DNA of 64,000 nt from Pomphorhynchus laevis (GCA_012934845.2 WNNJ02003402.1:1-64000), one strand, 5' to 3'. Positions 11,601-26,600 are shown, counted from the first letter of the stretch. The notes: generated by a model from the letters alone, not told the origin. Numbers and translations are program-made.

Positions 11601-14600
11601 TGCTTGGCTGTTCTTTCTGAAAACTGTTCGATGTATTTCTCTAACAGTGGGAGGCGTGCGGGGACTCGATGAATATTCTGTAATATCACCCAATGCCCAT
11701 TCTTTGCACTTGCCTGTAAAACGTTTTCAGCAACTACTTCTTGGCCTAGAAATTAAGAAACAAATTCATTTTGTTTTTACAAATATTTAAAGGCACCTTG
11801 TCCAAGTGACACGTTTCCTAAATTTCCGTTTTCAAAAGAATATCCAAGATTTCCTGCGAACATCTCCAGTTCATTGACTGGATCTACACCAGGCGAAAGA
11901 ATGAAAAATACTGGTGTGCTCTTAGAGAATTCGCTTATAATTGTTGCCATATCCTTAGAAGATGATTTTATAAATTCTTTGCCCAGCTTATGAGTTATAA
12001 ACAGCCTGAATCAAGGTTAGGGTTACCATTTTATAAAATCAAAGTTGGATTGAAAAGCGACTTTGAAAATTAGTACAAACCTCAAAGCGTACACCATTCT
12101 ATCAGGTCTCAATGCTCGCACAATACAGAGTCTTTGAATATCGTTTAAATTGTTCCATTCACCATGAAGTCGAATGGTTTGAGGCAATTCAGACTCTATA
12201 AACGTTTTCCATTTTCTAGAATTCGATTCAACATCAATATCTAGACCACTAAAGTATCTGAGCTTTGAGAGAGTTTTTACAGCTCCATAAGTTCGGTTAT
12301 CCAGGAATAAAACAGGTGATTTTTGATCTTCCGTGGCAAATTTTAGTAAAAAGTCTAACTCATGGTCATCTTTTATTTCCTTATCCACGACGGCCGTCTT
12401 AATTTAGCAAAATAAATATCAATATTTCAGATGATATGTTTACCTGTAAGGAAATTTGTGTGGTAAAGATTAACTTATGATCTTCAAACAGACCCGGAGC
12501 AGTGTAACGAAATAGTGATAGCGGTATCGAACTCACAATGTTCGATACGCGTTGCTGGACATTATCATTAACATTGGCATTTTCGACACCTCGAACAAAA
12601 ACCATTTTAAAAGCTAAAAACAACGCAAATCATAAATTAAAATGACATTGTTACAAAATATTTATATATGTGTAGGATATTGTTCCTAAATAAGTTAAAC
12701 GATTTTATCAAAATTAGATAACGTTCCTTATTTTATGTGCAAAAGCTTACAAATCTCTGTAATGAATTATTTACGTAAAATGGTGCATGCTCATGTAGCG
12801 GCACTTTGAATTAAAATTGTCTTTATATTAATTGCTATTTCCGTATTTAAAATATTTACCGGATTTATGCTTGTTTGGATGTTGTAAAATTAAACTGGTA
12901 AAAATGATATAGTCACACGGAATATGTGAATTTTAACTGGTAAATTAAATTATAGTTAAGAGCTTGCTAATACAACTACAAAATAAGATTCGTTGGATTT
13001 GAAACGATTAAATAGTTTCTCGTAATTCATTTTATCTTTCATTTGACTTTACATTATATGGATGCAGAAAGTCAATGGATACATCTTTGGATGCAGTTAC
13101 TTGTTAAACACGTGATTTAGATTTTTAGCTGTCTTGGTATTGAACGTTTCTTACTAATGTGGAAGCAATAGTAGAAAAACTTGATCTTAAGAATTGCTAT
13201 TGGATGAACTATGATTTGTATTGGGTATAAACGTTTTAATTATATGTTTGCAACAAGAGCGATAAAGTATTTATAAATTGCTTTGAATGCTTTTGTACTT
13301 AATTGTTAATTGAAATAATTAATATTAAACTATAAATAATTAATAAAATAATTTATAATTAATTCATAATTAATAAGCGCTTTTGTACTCAATAGTTAAT
13401 TAAAATAATTAATATTAAACTACAAATAATTTATAAAATAATTTATAATTAATAATTAGTTAATTAATAATTAATAATAAATTTATAATAAATTACAAAT
13501 AATTAATTATAAAACGATAAATTAAAAATGTGATTCATCATAAATACAGTGTCTTTCTTTCAATTCACATTTTTATTATTTAATCGTATCATCGTCGAAC
13601 GATCTACTAATATGAAAGCAATAGTAAACTTGATCTTTAGAATTGTAATCGAATGAACAATTATGAACGATTCGTTCAAATGTCTACGACACGAGCGACA
13701 AAGAATTTTAAAGTTGCTTTAAACGCTTTTGCACTCAATATATGAATTTATTTATCATGTAAATCACTACTAAATTCAATGAAGTACCTTTTAGATTGAA
13801 TTTATACATCGGATGTATTTTATATAAACTGTCCATTATAAAGAATATAATTCGTCCTCTAACTGCAATTGGTCTGTATACTTCACGAGATTTATCAATT
13901 TCTTCATAAAACACGGTTGTTTCGTGTGTTTTTAATTCTATTTCTTTAGCCGTGTTTACATTTGTCTCTAATGTTTCAACTAATTCAATGTTTTGAATAA
14001 AATTTCCTTCAGCATTAGCGAGCATTGTCAATAGTGAACTTTCTAACTTCTTTAATGTAATTTTATTTTGATTGATCGTCATAGTTGTTTCATATTTACT
14101 TTTCTCTAACGCTGGCATTTCCTTTTAAATATAATTTGAAATAGCCTTTTTAAACAGTCGAATTCCCTACTTAATTATAATGATTATGTAATAAAAACAC
14201 AAGTTATGTAATTATCATATAAAATTATAAATCCTTTTTTACATCTGAACGGCAAACATTTTATAAATTGTATGAAAATATGTTTTTATAAAATTTGTAT
14301 AGATAAATAAATTGCATGTAAATACAACATGGACATTGTGAAATACAAAGGACTTATAATGTGTTATCTGTTCATTCTGTTTACAGTGTCGAGCTACGAG
14401 TTTGAAATATATTTCTAATTTCAAATTATTTTTTCTACTTAAAATTGACCATTGATATTAGATGTAGACATAAATTAAATTGTGAAGCATGTTTATAAGT
14501 ATACATGCTTGGTTGCGATGATATCAATTATAATTTTTCTTTACAAAATATTATAATTTAATTATAAGGTTGGTTGCAACTGATGCGGAACACAGCAGTT

Positions 14601-17600
14601 TCATCAATTTCAATTAATCTGATGTTTCTTTGAATTTTTGCGGTGTTTCTATTAATCACGATAATGTCTTTATCCACTAATTGCAATTCATTAACTCATC
14701 GTTTTCGTGTAAGTCCACTCTAACGAAAACGCTCCTAAATTAGGGAAATTACAAGACATGACTAACAGTATTTTGACGCATTTATGATCTAACAAGTATC
14801 GTGCTCAAGTGATATCTTTTCCACCAAAATCCACACAAGCTCAAGGAGGATATCATAAGTGTGTCATCAAGTGACCTCTAAAATGTGGTGACCTTCAAGG
14901 GAAGGTCACCACTAAGTCGTCTTGATGACCTATTTCTCTGAATTGAGTAGCTTCCAATTTAACAAAATTTATTACTAATTGATTGTCGATGCATACAAAG
15001 AGGATTACGCATTCATTAGATCATTAAAAAGTAGGATTATCTGCATAATGGCGTGCTGTATAGTTTCGACGTGCCTTCCATACGCTTTCACGGAATATAT
15101 TAAAATTTGTGACGGAATTTAAAAATATTTTTTTTATCAAAATAAAAGAAATTTAAAATTCTATAATTTTGTAATTACTAAAATATATTTTAAAGAAATA
15201 TAATAATTATAATTTTTCTTTCCGTTTCTTTGATGATATAATTCTTTATAGTTAAAAAACATCTGTACAATCAAAATTCTATTTTAGCAAAATCAAAAAG
15301 TTGTATTCGTAACACTTTATAAAATTTTATTCTTATTGAAAATAATATTTACAAATATAAATAGAAAAACTTTCAAGATATTAATACAATATAGCCGTTA
15401 TATCAAATTTAATATAGCCATTATATCATCATAAGGATAAAATTGTTCAAAATATTTTTTTACCATTGACTGCCAGATTGGGCTGCGGCCATCGTAATGA
15501 ATATTTATATGTAATTTATTAGAAAGTGATAGAATTTCAGAATAAAATAGCTGCAATATTTATAATGCAGTAGTATTTAGCCAAATTGTATTTAAGATAC
15601 CGTATATTAATTATTTAAATTAAAATTTTATATTAGAGCGAATAATTTAAAGCAAACTATATTTATATATCTCTTTTACGTTATATACAAATACTCGTTG
15701 ATGCATTGCAATAAATTTGCCCTTAATATATCCAGACCATTAAACTTGTATAATTTGACATTAGCGATTTAAATTTCTTTAAAAAATCATATTCATGATA
15801 AATTGTGACAGACGCTTGTAATTTATAATATAAGATAATACAAACGGTTGACATTACTTTTTGTTTCTTTCTCGTTATTATCTCAATTCGTAAAATAAAC
15901 TTTACTTTGATGGATTTAACAAACAATTTAATATTTGTATCTCAAATTGTTTATTAAGTAAATTCAAGTCAGATTAATATTAAAGACGCATATTATCGAA
16001 TAATACCTATCAATATAGTATATTAATTATATATATTATATATAATTATAATTATATATAATATGATTAATATAATTAATGCCAGCATTTTGATACGACA
16101 TTTCGCCGTTTGGTAGACCTTGATTTACCCATACAGCAATATCCGCATCGTCAACAAGCTGATTAAGTGGTGATGTATCTTGTCTTTGTGAAAGAATAGG
16201 ATACTTAAAGAACAATTTGTAACCGTAAAGTTTTTTTAACTGAAATACAAAATGAGTAATGTTGCTATAATATCATCTTAATTATTGATAGAATGTTAAA
16301 ACAAGTATTTACAAAACCACATTTGATTTTAAGATACTCTTGGATGAATTAATGCAACGATAGTTTATGATAGTAGATCAGGTATATTGATTAAACGAGA
16401 ACGTATATACATTTAATATACAACTGAACGAGAAAGTATATACATTTAATATACAACTGAAGGAGAACGTATAGGTATTTAAGATACAAATGAACAAATA
16501 CATATATACATTCGATATACAACTGAACGAAGATGTAAATACATTTAAGATACAACTGAACAAATACGTATATACCTTCAATATACAACTGGACGAGAAC
16601 GTATATGCATTTAAGATACAAATGAACAAAGACTTAAATACATTTAAAATATACAACTGAACGAGAACGTATATACATTTAATATACAACTGAACGAGAA
16701 TGCAAATACATTTAATATACAACTGAACAAAGACTTAAATACATTTTAAATATATAACTGAATGAGAACGTTCAGTTGTTTATTAAATATAAAACATTCT
16801 CACTCTGTTTAAAGCAAGTGTACTTTTATGAACAAGAAAATTACTTAAGTATTAATACACTAATGTTCTCTTATACCTCTTCGGATTTCAATAGTGTGAC
16901 CCATCTTTCAAGAATGGCGTCCCTGTACGGCATCGAAAAATATCCCATGTAGGTTAGAAGCGCGCTAGTCAGCAGCATATCTCCTATAGTAGTTTCGTGG
17001 TATTGCTGTAATTGCCTTGTTCTTTTTTCCCAAATAACTTTACTAGAGCCTAGACTAAGTACAAGTCTATTAGCAAGTTCGATGGACTTGGCGGTTTCTA
17101 ATTTATTTTTCACTGCTTCGTCTTTTTCGGCTAATCGAATTCGCATCTCCTGATTCTTTTCCTCGAGTTTGCTTTCCCGATCCTAAAAAAGGAGATAATG
17201 AACGTAAAGACAAATGCTGTATAACTTTAATTTTAAATTGCTTTAATCTAAATTGTATAATTTTTTAATTTTTAAACAAATCTTGTATACCAGCTAACCA
17301 ACTTGACAGTGGCATGAAATCATACTTACTTTAACTTTCTTCATCATTTCATCATATGCCTGTTTAGCTTCAGTGAGTTTGACATCAGTTTCATCAAGTG
17401 CCAGCTTTTTAGGCAAAATATCTTGGTAAAGATCGTGATATTTGACAATATTCACAATCCACAAACACAGCCTCGATGCAGCAACCGACTTTTTAGAAAT
17501 CAAAGCCGGATCAAGATTAGATGCTTTCAAAAGCTTTTTCACTAAATTCGCTGTTGATATAGGAATGTTGTCCTTATCAAAATTTTGAAGTGTTTTAAGA

Positions 17601-20600
17601 AAATCTGTAACTTGATCAATTGTTAGTTTTGCGGCTTTCCAACTCCTATCTTCAGGCACTTTACCTAAAAAGTAAATTACGAATGTTGCGGTAATATCAT
17701 CACATGCAAAGAAATATTTACCGCTTTTGCCTGCAAGCAAAACTATGACAAATTCCATTACTTTGCGAACCATATCCGGTGGAGAGTTGAAAGATTTCAG
17801 TTCGGAAAGATTTTCCTTGCTTAGAGTTTCTAAAGCAGCATCCGCTTGTAGCAAAGCTGGTTTAACTTTCTCTAGATCCTCAGCGCATGCAGCCTGATTT
17901 CTTTGGACATCGTTCTTGATTATTTCTAGCTTTGCGTTTTTCGCCTCTGCGGCACTTTTGTGCTCAACGACTTTGTCGGTTTCCGCGGTGACAATCTATT
18001 GAACACAAAACTTCAACATAAATAACGACTGAATCAAAAAATGCTATCGAATATAAAGTTAGATACAATTTCGTTTACAAATTTGAATATCGACTTGCTT
18101 ATATTGACAAAATAACAGTGTCTTTGATTTAAAATGTATGGTATATAAAGTTGCAGATAAGCAATTGTATATAATACATTATAAATATACATTATCAACC
18201 AAAAATTTTATATATTCTTCATTGTCAAAATATTATTTTATAAATTATTAAAGCCGTAAACTTATTTGTCTTTGAACGATTGAAAAAACATCTCAAATTA
18301 AGGGATTAAAACAAAATAATCTTTGCAGCGATTGTATTGATTTGATAACAATAAAGCTATAAGGATTTGAACCTTTGTGATTTTACTCGTTTTGCACCAA
18401 AACAATAAAATATCTAAAATAATTTAGTAATAGAAAATTACTTTCACAGTTTATGAAATAGTTTTTTACTGCAATGAATATTTTTTAATTAATAATATCA
18501 AAAATTATTTTACATTTATAAATTATTAAATTTAACTTTGCTGCTTACTTTAAGTACTGCATCCGCTGTTTCAGTTCTTGCATTTACAATGATAACTTTA
18601 TCTGCCAATTCATTTTTCAAAACAGCTGTTTGCTCTGGCACCGACTCAAGCTTACTTAGACCACTTCGTAATCTCAGAATATCTTCGTTAATTTGATGAA
18701 CCTTGCCGGCAGATAGATTAACATAAAGTGAAATAAATTCAATAAACGTCTTCGGTGTCGTGTAATAATATCTTGATGTGTTGACTATGAATGATTTTGA
18801 TATTCCTTCGACATATTCATGAGCTTCACTCATGAATCTAGCAATTCTAGATATGTACGCTTGATTTACATGATTTGAATGTTGAAGGGTATTCTCTGCA
18901 ACTGAAATAAGAGCATCTTTCGGCCATTTATGAAACCAGTCAATTGTTGTTGCGGTAACGAGTGCCGGGAAACATCGCGCTTTCTTCCTTAATGCATTTC
19001 CAACCGGTGAGAACGTTAAAACAACCTAAAACGGAGTAGGGAATTTACTACAACGCAGGCAAGTGGATGATTTATGATATAAAAAATACTAAGAAGCATA
19101 TCTATAATTATAATCATATAATTAATTACATTATTACAACAACAAAAGATATTTTAAGTTCCATATTATTTTATATCACCTTGCGATAAAACTAGTGTCA
19201 AATGGTTTTTTACGTCTACAACACTAGCTACTGTATTGCAACTCAGCTGTTGAGTTCTCTAAAATATAAAATTGTCATGACTTTGAGTGATTTTAAAAAT
19301 GCCTTATTTACAATTGAAATACTTTCCTAAAAAATTGAAATTTTTAAATCGCTGTTTCTTAGTGTATTTAATTTTAATAATCAATTATTTGCGTATTCAG
19401 ATCGCTATAAATTGTCACAACGATAATATATGAATTCAAACAATTGTTAGATCCACTAACAAAATTATGGATTTGCCTATATAGTAACAATTTCATTCAC
19501 AAATTAACATTTACCGAAATGTAAATGTAACTCTTTTTTCTAATATTCTCTGATAAGAAAATTTAAAAATTCAGCAATCACGCTATGCGAATTTTAAGTA
19601 TAATGGTCGAAAAGCATACCTTGAGATCGATTTTAACTTTGGAGATGAAATAGACCCATGCACTATTTCGATCAATTTCCATACCAGATACTTTCATTTC
19701 AGTTTTAAGCGAATTCACAATTTCGTAAGTTTCCTCTTCAGAGAACATGTTGTAAACGTCACCACTAAATAACACGTCATTGAGAATTGCCATGTACGAA
19801 TCATCTGCGTCTTTAGCACCAGTAACCAATAACATAGCCGTCATTGATTTTGATCCAGTTCTCCGGTAAATATTGTTTAAAAGCTGAAGAAATTCCGATG
19901 GAGAAGCGAATGTTCTTAGATCTGCTTTAAATGTATCGGTGGAACTCATGAACGTCGCTAATCGTGCAATGCTTTGCTTCCCGCTTCCACCAACACCGAT
20001 GAGAAGAGCGTTTCCGTTTGGTGTTTCTAGTATGCGATTGATTCTACATATATGAATTAAAGCGTCTTCAAACATTACTAATTCCATAGGTGGATTGTTA
20101 AGATCATTATAATTCTTGAGCATTTGAGTCGCAAATGCTTGAAGATATACCATATCTTTAACTGGCAGATACGTTGGCATGGCTTGACCGGACGCATAGT
20201 GACTGTAGATTAGTGGTTGATCGAACACTTTATTAACGTCTTTCGGCTAAAATATTAACATTAAAATCAGTTTGTTTTCAGAATATCATGAGAAAAACTT
20301 TGCGATAATTGAATACAATTTCAAAAGATATATCTGTAAAATATTTATCCGTATTGGATCAGCGGAAACATTTTAAATTCTTGACAATCATATTTTACTA
20401 TAAATTTCAATTAAAAATTAATTTATTAAAGAGCTTTTAATGATATTAAATACTTTGAAACAATTCATTTTTAGTTAACATACTTTTAGATCCTTGTAGA
20501 TGAGATCTTTTAATAGTTTGTCCATTGCAAGTACGTCATCTTTATCCAACATTTTATCAGAATACGTTTTATATGCTTCGTGTGTGTATAATCGTATTAG

Positions 20601-23600
20601 ACTCTCCGGATTTAGCATGCATTCGTTATTCGCAAATATAATTCCCTAAAGCACATTATTGTTAAAAGTTCTAATTTAGAAAAGTAATATTAAACATTAG
20701 TCCCTGCAAAATATAAATGTTATCAAGATGCCTTTAATATCAAATGATGTCTTCAAATGATACGACTGATATCACCGATAAAATCAATTTTGTATTAAGC
20801 AAAGGAATTATTAAGTTAGTATTATTAAATTAATCAAATAGATATTAAAGTATATTAGTAAAGTACCTTCAATACAAATATCCAAATCATTATTAAATCA
20901 CATTTTTATTGACAAAATTTCATACCTCATAGATTCGTTGAATGTCTCTTAGATTAAATAGATAATAGAATTTTATTGCGGTTGGTAGAAAAAGACTTGC
21001 GATCCTGTAGTGAATAGCAATTGTACCTTCAACAAATGCAGGAATGAATGCTTTCATATCAGAAGAAAATTGATATTCGGCTTCTTTACGACTGGTCATA
21101 TGTCCGTAGAGAATTGACGCAAGTGTGGTTTGTAATGCTTCCTAAATAATGTTTAATTATAATACAGAACAACGATTTAATGACAACTTACCTTCGATGT
21201 GAATGGCATTGCAAATGTAATAAAATGACGTTGCAACCGAGGACTGATAAAAAAATTGCCTGCATTTTGATTCATGCATACAACATATTGGCAATTCTTT
21301 ATTTCCTTTAAAGGAAAGCATACTGCGATCATACCACTGCCCGTAGTCTAAGTGCTGACGCAAAATTGTGTGGGCAAGCACTGTTTGATATTGGTCAACT
21401 TTTGGCATGTTCAGATTATCAATAAAGAACACAATTTTCTTCTTACCAGGCGGTGCAAATGTTTTCCCAGCCTTTCTCGCTAGCTTTCGCTCAAGGAGGC
21501 ACTGTAACATTTCACAGTCTGTGGCATAATTAAGTGATATATTGGTCACACTGTAGTTTTCAGCATTTAAATAACTAAGACACTTTTTTCTTAAAAGGGT
21601 TTTTCCTGTGCCGGCTGCCCCGGCAATCATTACGGGATGCGCGCGTTTAATAAGCTGCATTATCCAAAATACAATTCGTCGATTTTCGGATGTAGGAACA
21701 AATTGACTCTATAAACAAATATTAACATTTGAAACATTAGCTATAAAGGATATTTTATTATCAGATAAATGTTCAATGGTAGAAACATACCGATAATGGT
21801 ATCGATGATTCAAAGATAAATTCAGGAACGATTGTTTTCCACAATTCATATGTTTGAATGCTTGGATCGGGAAAGTAATCAAATATGTTCGTTCCCTCCA
21901 CAGAACATGAAGGTTGTTTAAATTCTGTTATCCACCATTTTGAAACGACATTTCTATGGTCTCCGTACTTAAAAGACAAAATATGTACATTAGTAAATGC
22001 GTACCAATATCTATTATGAATAATCAGAGAATCGCTAAAAAATATTTTCAGCATTTAAACCGTAACTATTGAATATAAGGGTGTTAAATTATATGATTAA
22101 ATGCTAATATTACATTAGTAATAAATATTTCATGATTTATTAATGATTTCACATACTAAGGTGTTGTGATAAAATGCTTTTACATATGTAAAGTTTCATA
22201 TATGTATATGGGCCGTGATATATATTATAAGTAAGTAGAAACTTTTCTGTTAAATCTATAAACCATAATAAAAATTTGATACTGCTTGAAATTTTTTGCT
22301 GATCGATGTTGGTAATTAAATGTCAAGTTAGTATTTTACATTTATTGCTAAGGCGATTGTAAATAATTTTATATAAATATTTCTAATTCAGAAAATAACT
22401 TGGGCAAGATGTTACATCTTTTTCTCGAAAGCAAAGCAATATTTTATGAAGAATTCTTGCAAAATAAAACACATTGAGAATTTACGGATAAACTTTTTAA
22501 GAAATAACAACTGCAAGTATCAACAATCATTTAAGCCAGACGCGAAAGAACGACGATAAGGTGGAATCTGGCACTGATGAGTCATTGCAATGACGAAACG
22601 GTATATAATACTGCTATTGTCGTTCTTTCGTGTCTGGCTTAAATGGGCATTAACATAATTCACGAGGAATGGTATCGTTTGAGAAATACATAATTAAAAG
22701 AAGTCAGCCGATATAAAAGATACCTGCGCTGGCATTTGCAAGTTCTTTTGCTAATGATCCTATTTGGTGAAGCCATAGTGCTGGGTTAGCACTCGATGAC
22801 ATTATTAGAGCTGTTCTAGTACCTCATACACATAATTCGTTAATTGCCGTCTGCTAGTCCTTCTCTGCATCCAGCAGTGAGAGGAATCTGGCACTAATGA
22901 GTCATTGTGATGACGAAACGGTATCTAATACTGCTATCTTCGTTCTTTCGCGTCTGGCTTACATTATTGTTAACATAATTCACGCGGAATGGTATCATTT
23001 AAGAAATTCATAGCTGCAAGTTTGAAAACTATTGTTGAGAAGATTTTGTTACATTAAAATCGAAATTATAAAATTATAAATAGGATTTTTCTATCAAATT
23101 ATATAATATTTTAAGTATAATGATTTATAATTACAAAATAATAATGTTGATAAAAACTGTTAAAATATATGATAATTTATATTTAATAAAACATAAAGGA
23201 AAAGTAGATAATAAATTAACGTTATAGATTAGATTTAATATAAATATTAATATATAACTGATATTAATATATTTTGATGTAAATGCTAAGATATTTTAAC
23301 TATACATTTGGGAAAATATCTAGCTTGATAAATATATATAATATTTTGGTTGAATTTTTGCTAAGAAACGTCAACCGGCTGAATTTAAGATATTCTTATA
23401 TTATCAATCCGTGATGTAACAATAAAATGCTAATAGTAGCCACTTAAATAATTTGTGAAAATTATTAAATAATTTGATCTGTATAAATAATAAATAATGA
23501 AAGTGACATCTCATATAGTCATATTTCATGTATATACTTATTATCAAGCTATATAGCGACAGATATTACATTTATCTATCGTTATTGTATGACTAGGGCT

Positions 23601-26600
23601 TTCCTGGTATTAAAAAACGTGTAATATAGTATGTAGCTAATTAATTGCATAACTGTTAATTTATAAATTATCGTGTTACAGAATTAGTGATTTGAATACT
23701 GTTTTAAAATATGTAATGCTAATTTACAAGCTACATGCCTGATCATGAATTAAGCACCCAGCAGAAGCCCAAATCCATGCAAATTCGAAATTTACTTGAT
23801 ACCATTCTTTTGTGGAACATGGTGGTATACGATCTATTGTCAGCAAGCAGTTAAGTAGAATGCATTGTGAATGCACATGAGAAACGTCTACTATCGGTAT
23901 AGCTTTTCTACATTTTTCTCTTAGACATTCGAACGTTACTAATACATATTTATCAAACAATAGCTGTATAATAGTGCGTTCATATGAATTTTGTCGTTTT
24001 TCAAGCCATGATTGAAACAGTGGAACATATCCAATATCGATTGAGTTAATATACAAAATCTCTAGAAACGGATTCTTAACATTTGACGATATCTTCCTAT
24101 ATTTAATATCTGCACAAGATACAGTGGCTGGAGTTGCAGTCCTTAAGTGGTATATTTCGAAGAGCATTCTCGTAGTTTTCGTAAGGGGAATTCTTTCATT
24201 GCTAGCTAGCGTCAGTAATTTGTTGTCGTCCATGACAGTGTTTAAGGATTCAATCCACATGGGATCAATATCTCTATCCAGAACAATCCATTTCGGTCCA
24301 GAATGCTTCATACTTGCAAGCTGTCTCATTGTTGAAGAAAGCAGCCCTTAAATATTATTAATTTTTTTAAATTCAAGTTTTATTAAAAACACCAAAAGCT
24401 GCAAATGATTGTTGTTTAACTAACCATCTAACATGCTATTATTTAATTTAATATTTTTTACATTCAATGCTGCAATTATAATTAAAAAGCGAGCTTTTTT
24501 GAAGCATGCATGTTTTATTTTATCAAAAATTATCAAGTAAATAATTATAAATCGTGCATTTAAATACCAAGCACTTCAGATAAAATCAAACATTTTAATG
24601 TACAACTAAACGCAACTTATAATTAGAAGACGTAATTACATATTTTTATGAAAATAAAAAAGAGAATAAATTATATACTTTACTGAAATATGCAAAAAGT
24701 AAGTTTTAAGTTGGAAAACAAAAAATTGTAAATAAAATTAAAAAATTTAAATAAAATTGTAAATTATTGAATAATAATAAAATTATTATTAAAATTAATA
24801 TTAATAATTAAATAATTTTTATTATTTTTCTTCAAATTAATATTTATCATTATAAAATTAATTATAATTAATTGTACGATCTGCTACCTTTGACAATCAA
24901 TTTTCATTTATTTGGCCATTAAACAAGTCTGAATTGTTGCTTGATAAAACAAATATTCTTTAATTTATATTTTTATATTATTAATTTATTTATATTTTAT
25001 ATTAAAATAAATCGATTTTGTCTATCAATTCTTTATTGCTTATCACCTTTTATATATTATCAATGTCATATATACTATTAGTTATATTGAACTTGTAATT
25101 TCGAATCGAAATTACAAACACCGATATATATATTGAATATATTAATATTATAATATTAAATAATTTATTATAATATTTATAATTATATATTATATAAAAT
25201 ATAATATTTTATATAATTGTATAATACTATATAATTAATATATAATTACATATTATGTTATAATATACATTATATTAAATTATATATTATATAATATATA
25301 ATATTATATAGTATAAATAAATATTATATTATAAATACAATATTATATTAAATATATAAATTCCTATATATCACTCATTTATATTTATTCAATACTTTAT
25401 TTCCGCATGCTGCTAACATTTGTGCCCATCCAAATATAAAAAATACTTAAAAAAATTCATTTAGTCAATATTAATTGAAATAATAATAAAATTAACATTA
25501 AAATAACATAACCATTATTTTTTTCAATATTAATTAATCAAATTGATTTAATTGATTATATGTTTTTATTGGTTAAACTAAACATTTACATTAACAATTA
25601 AACAAAATCAAATACCATCTCTCCATTCTATAGTAGTCTTATTTACGACACCAAATAGTTCATCGTTCTTCACCGCCTTTGGATTTAAATCAACTGCAAT
25701 TGGTCTTTGCGACATCAATCTGTATGCATGTTGAAGTGTTTTCCAGAAGCATGATTTTCCTGAATAGATGACTTTTTACATTTCATAAATGCAAAACTAC
25801 ACAATGATCAAGAAGTTCTAATTTTAAAGCTGTTATGAATAGTTTAACTATGTGGATATTTACAATTTTAGTAATTCGTAATAAATGTTTGGTGATAACT
25901 TACCTAAACAATATTTACATTTGATAAAACCATATTAACAAAATCCAGATAAACCAAGTTTTAAAAACATACCCGATCCTGATTCTCCAACAATGAATAC
26001 TGAATGTTGGACTTCTAGTAATTCTTTCAGTTGTACCACTTTAAGTACAAAATTCGATGCATAATGTTCGCTATACTGAAGCTTCAATTCACTAGCTGCT
26101 TGCTTAATATATTTTTCCAGATTTGCATCCCTATAAGCATATATATAACGAAACTCGGTATCACTTATACATTTGGCATACTGTTTTCGAGGTACGTCAA
26201 GAGCAAGAGCAAGATCTTGAATTAATCCTAGAAATATTGACAGATTATCATTCGTTATCTTCGGAACATTGAAATCTCTGAGTGCACGCGTTAGTACCAT
26301 ATTTTCTGGTAAATCAGGATCAGCTCTTCTCAAATTACCTGCCACTACTAAAACAGATTTAATTGCTCTCAAACCCCAATCGTAATGATCCTAAATACAA
26401 AAGTTCCATTGATAAAACTGTAGACCAAATGAACCAAAAATAAATAAAAATGTATTTAATGTGTCAAATAGTATCAACAAGATGATAAACGGATTCCCCT
26501 ATATAGTTTTAACGAAACGCCATTGGATTACACTTAAATTTATATCTTCTAAATAATGAGTAACAAAATTAAACTGCGGTATAAATCATTATAACACAAT

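Noticed and set aside
14580-14960. GC-richer patch as a tRNA or other RNA gene
   Set aside because: Only a simple inverted repeat is visible; no tRNA arms or internal promoter boxes.
15400-15520. Minus-strand segment reading [20 protein letters not shown] as a possible missing AAA5 exon
   Set aside because: Apart from a chance D-G-R/W pattern it does not match the AAA5 sequence expected there and soon hits a stop.
16378-16722. Minus-strand ORF of 114 residues rich in C, I, L, Y
   Set aside because: It is the translation of a 33-bp minisatellite and is open only because the period is divisible by three.
19180-19262. A possible extra dynein exon ([16 protein letters not shown])
   Set aside because: It resembles the start of the segment already encoded by exon 27, would duplicate it, and exons 26 and 27 join perfectly without it.
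24124-24351. Plus-strand ORF opposite dynein exon 21
   Set aside because: Shadow of a confidently assigned coding exon.
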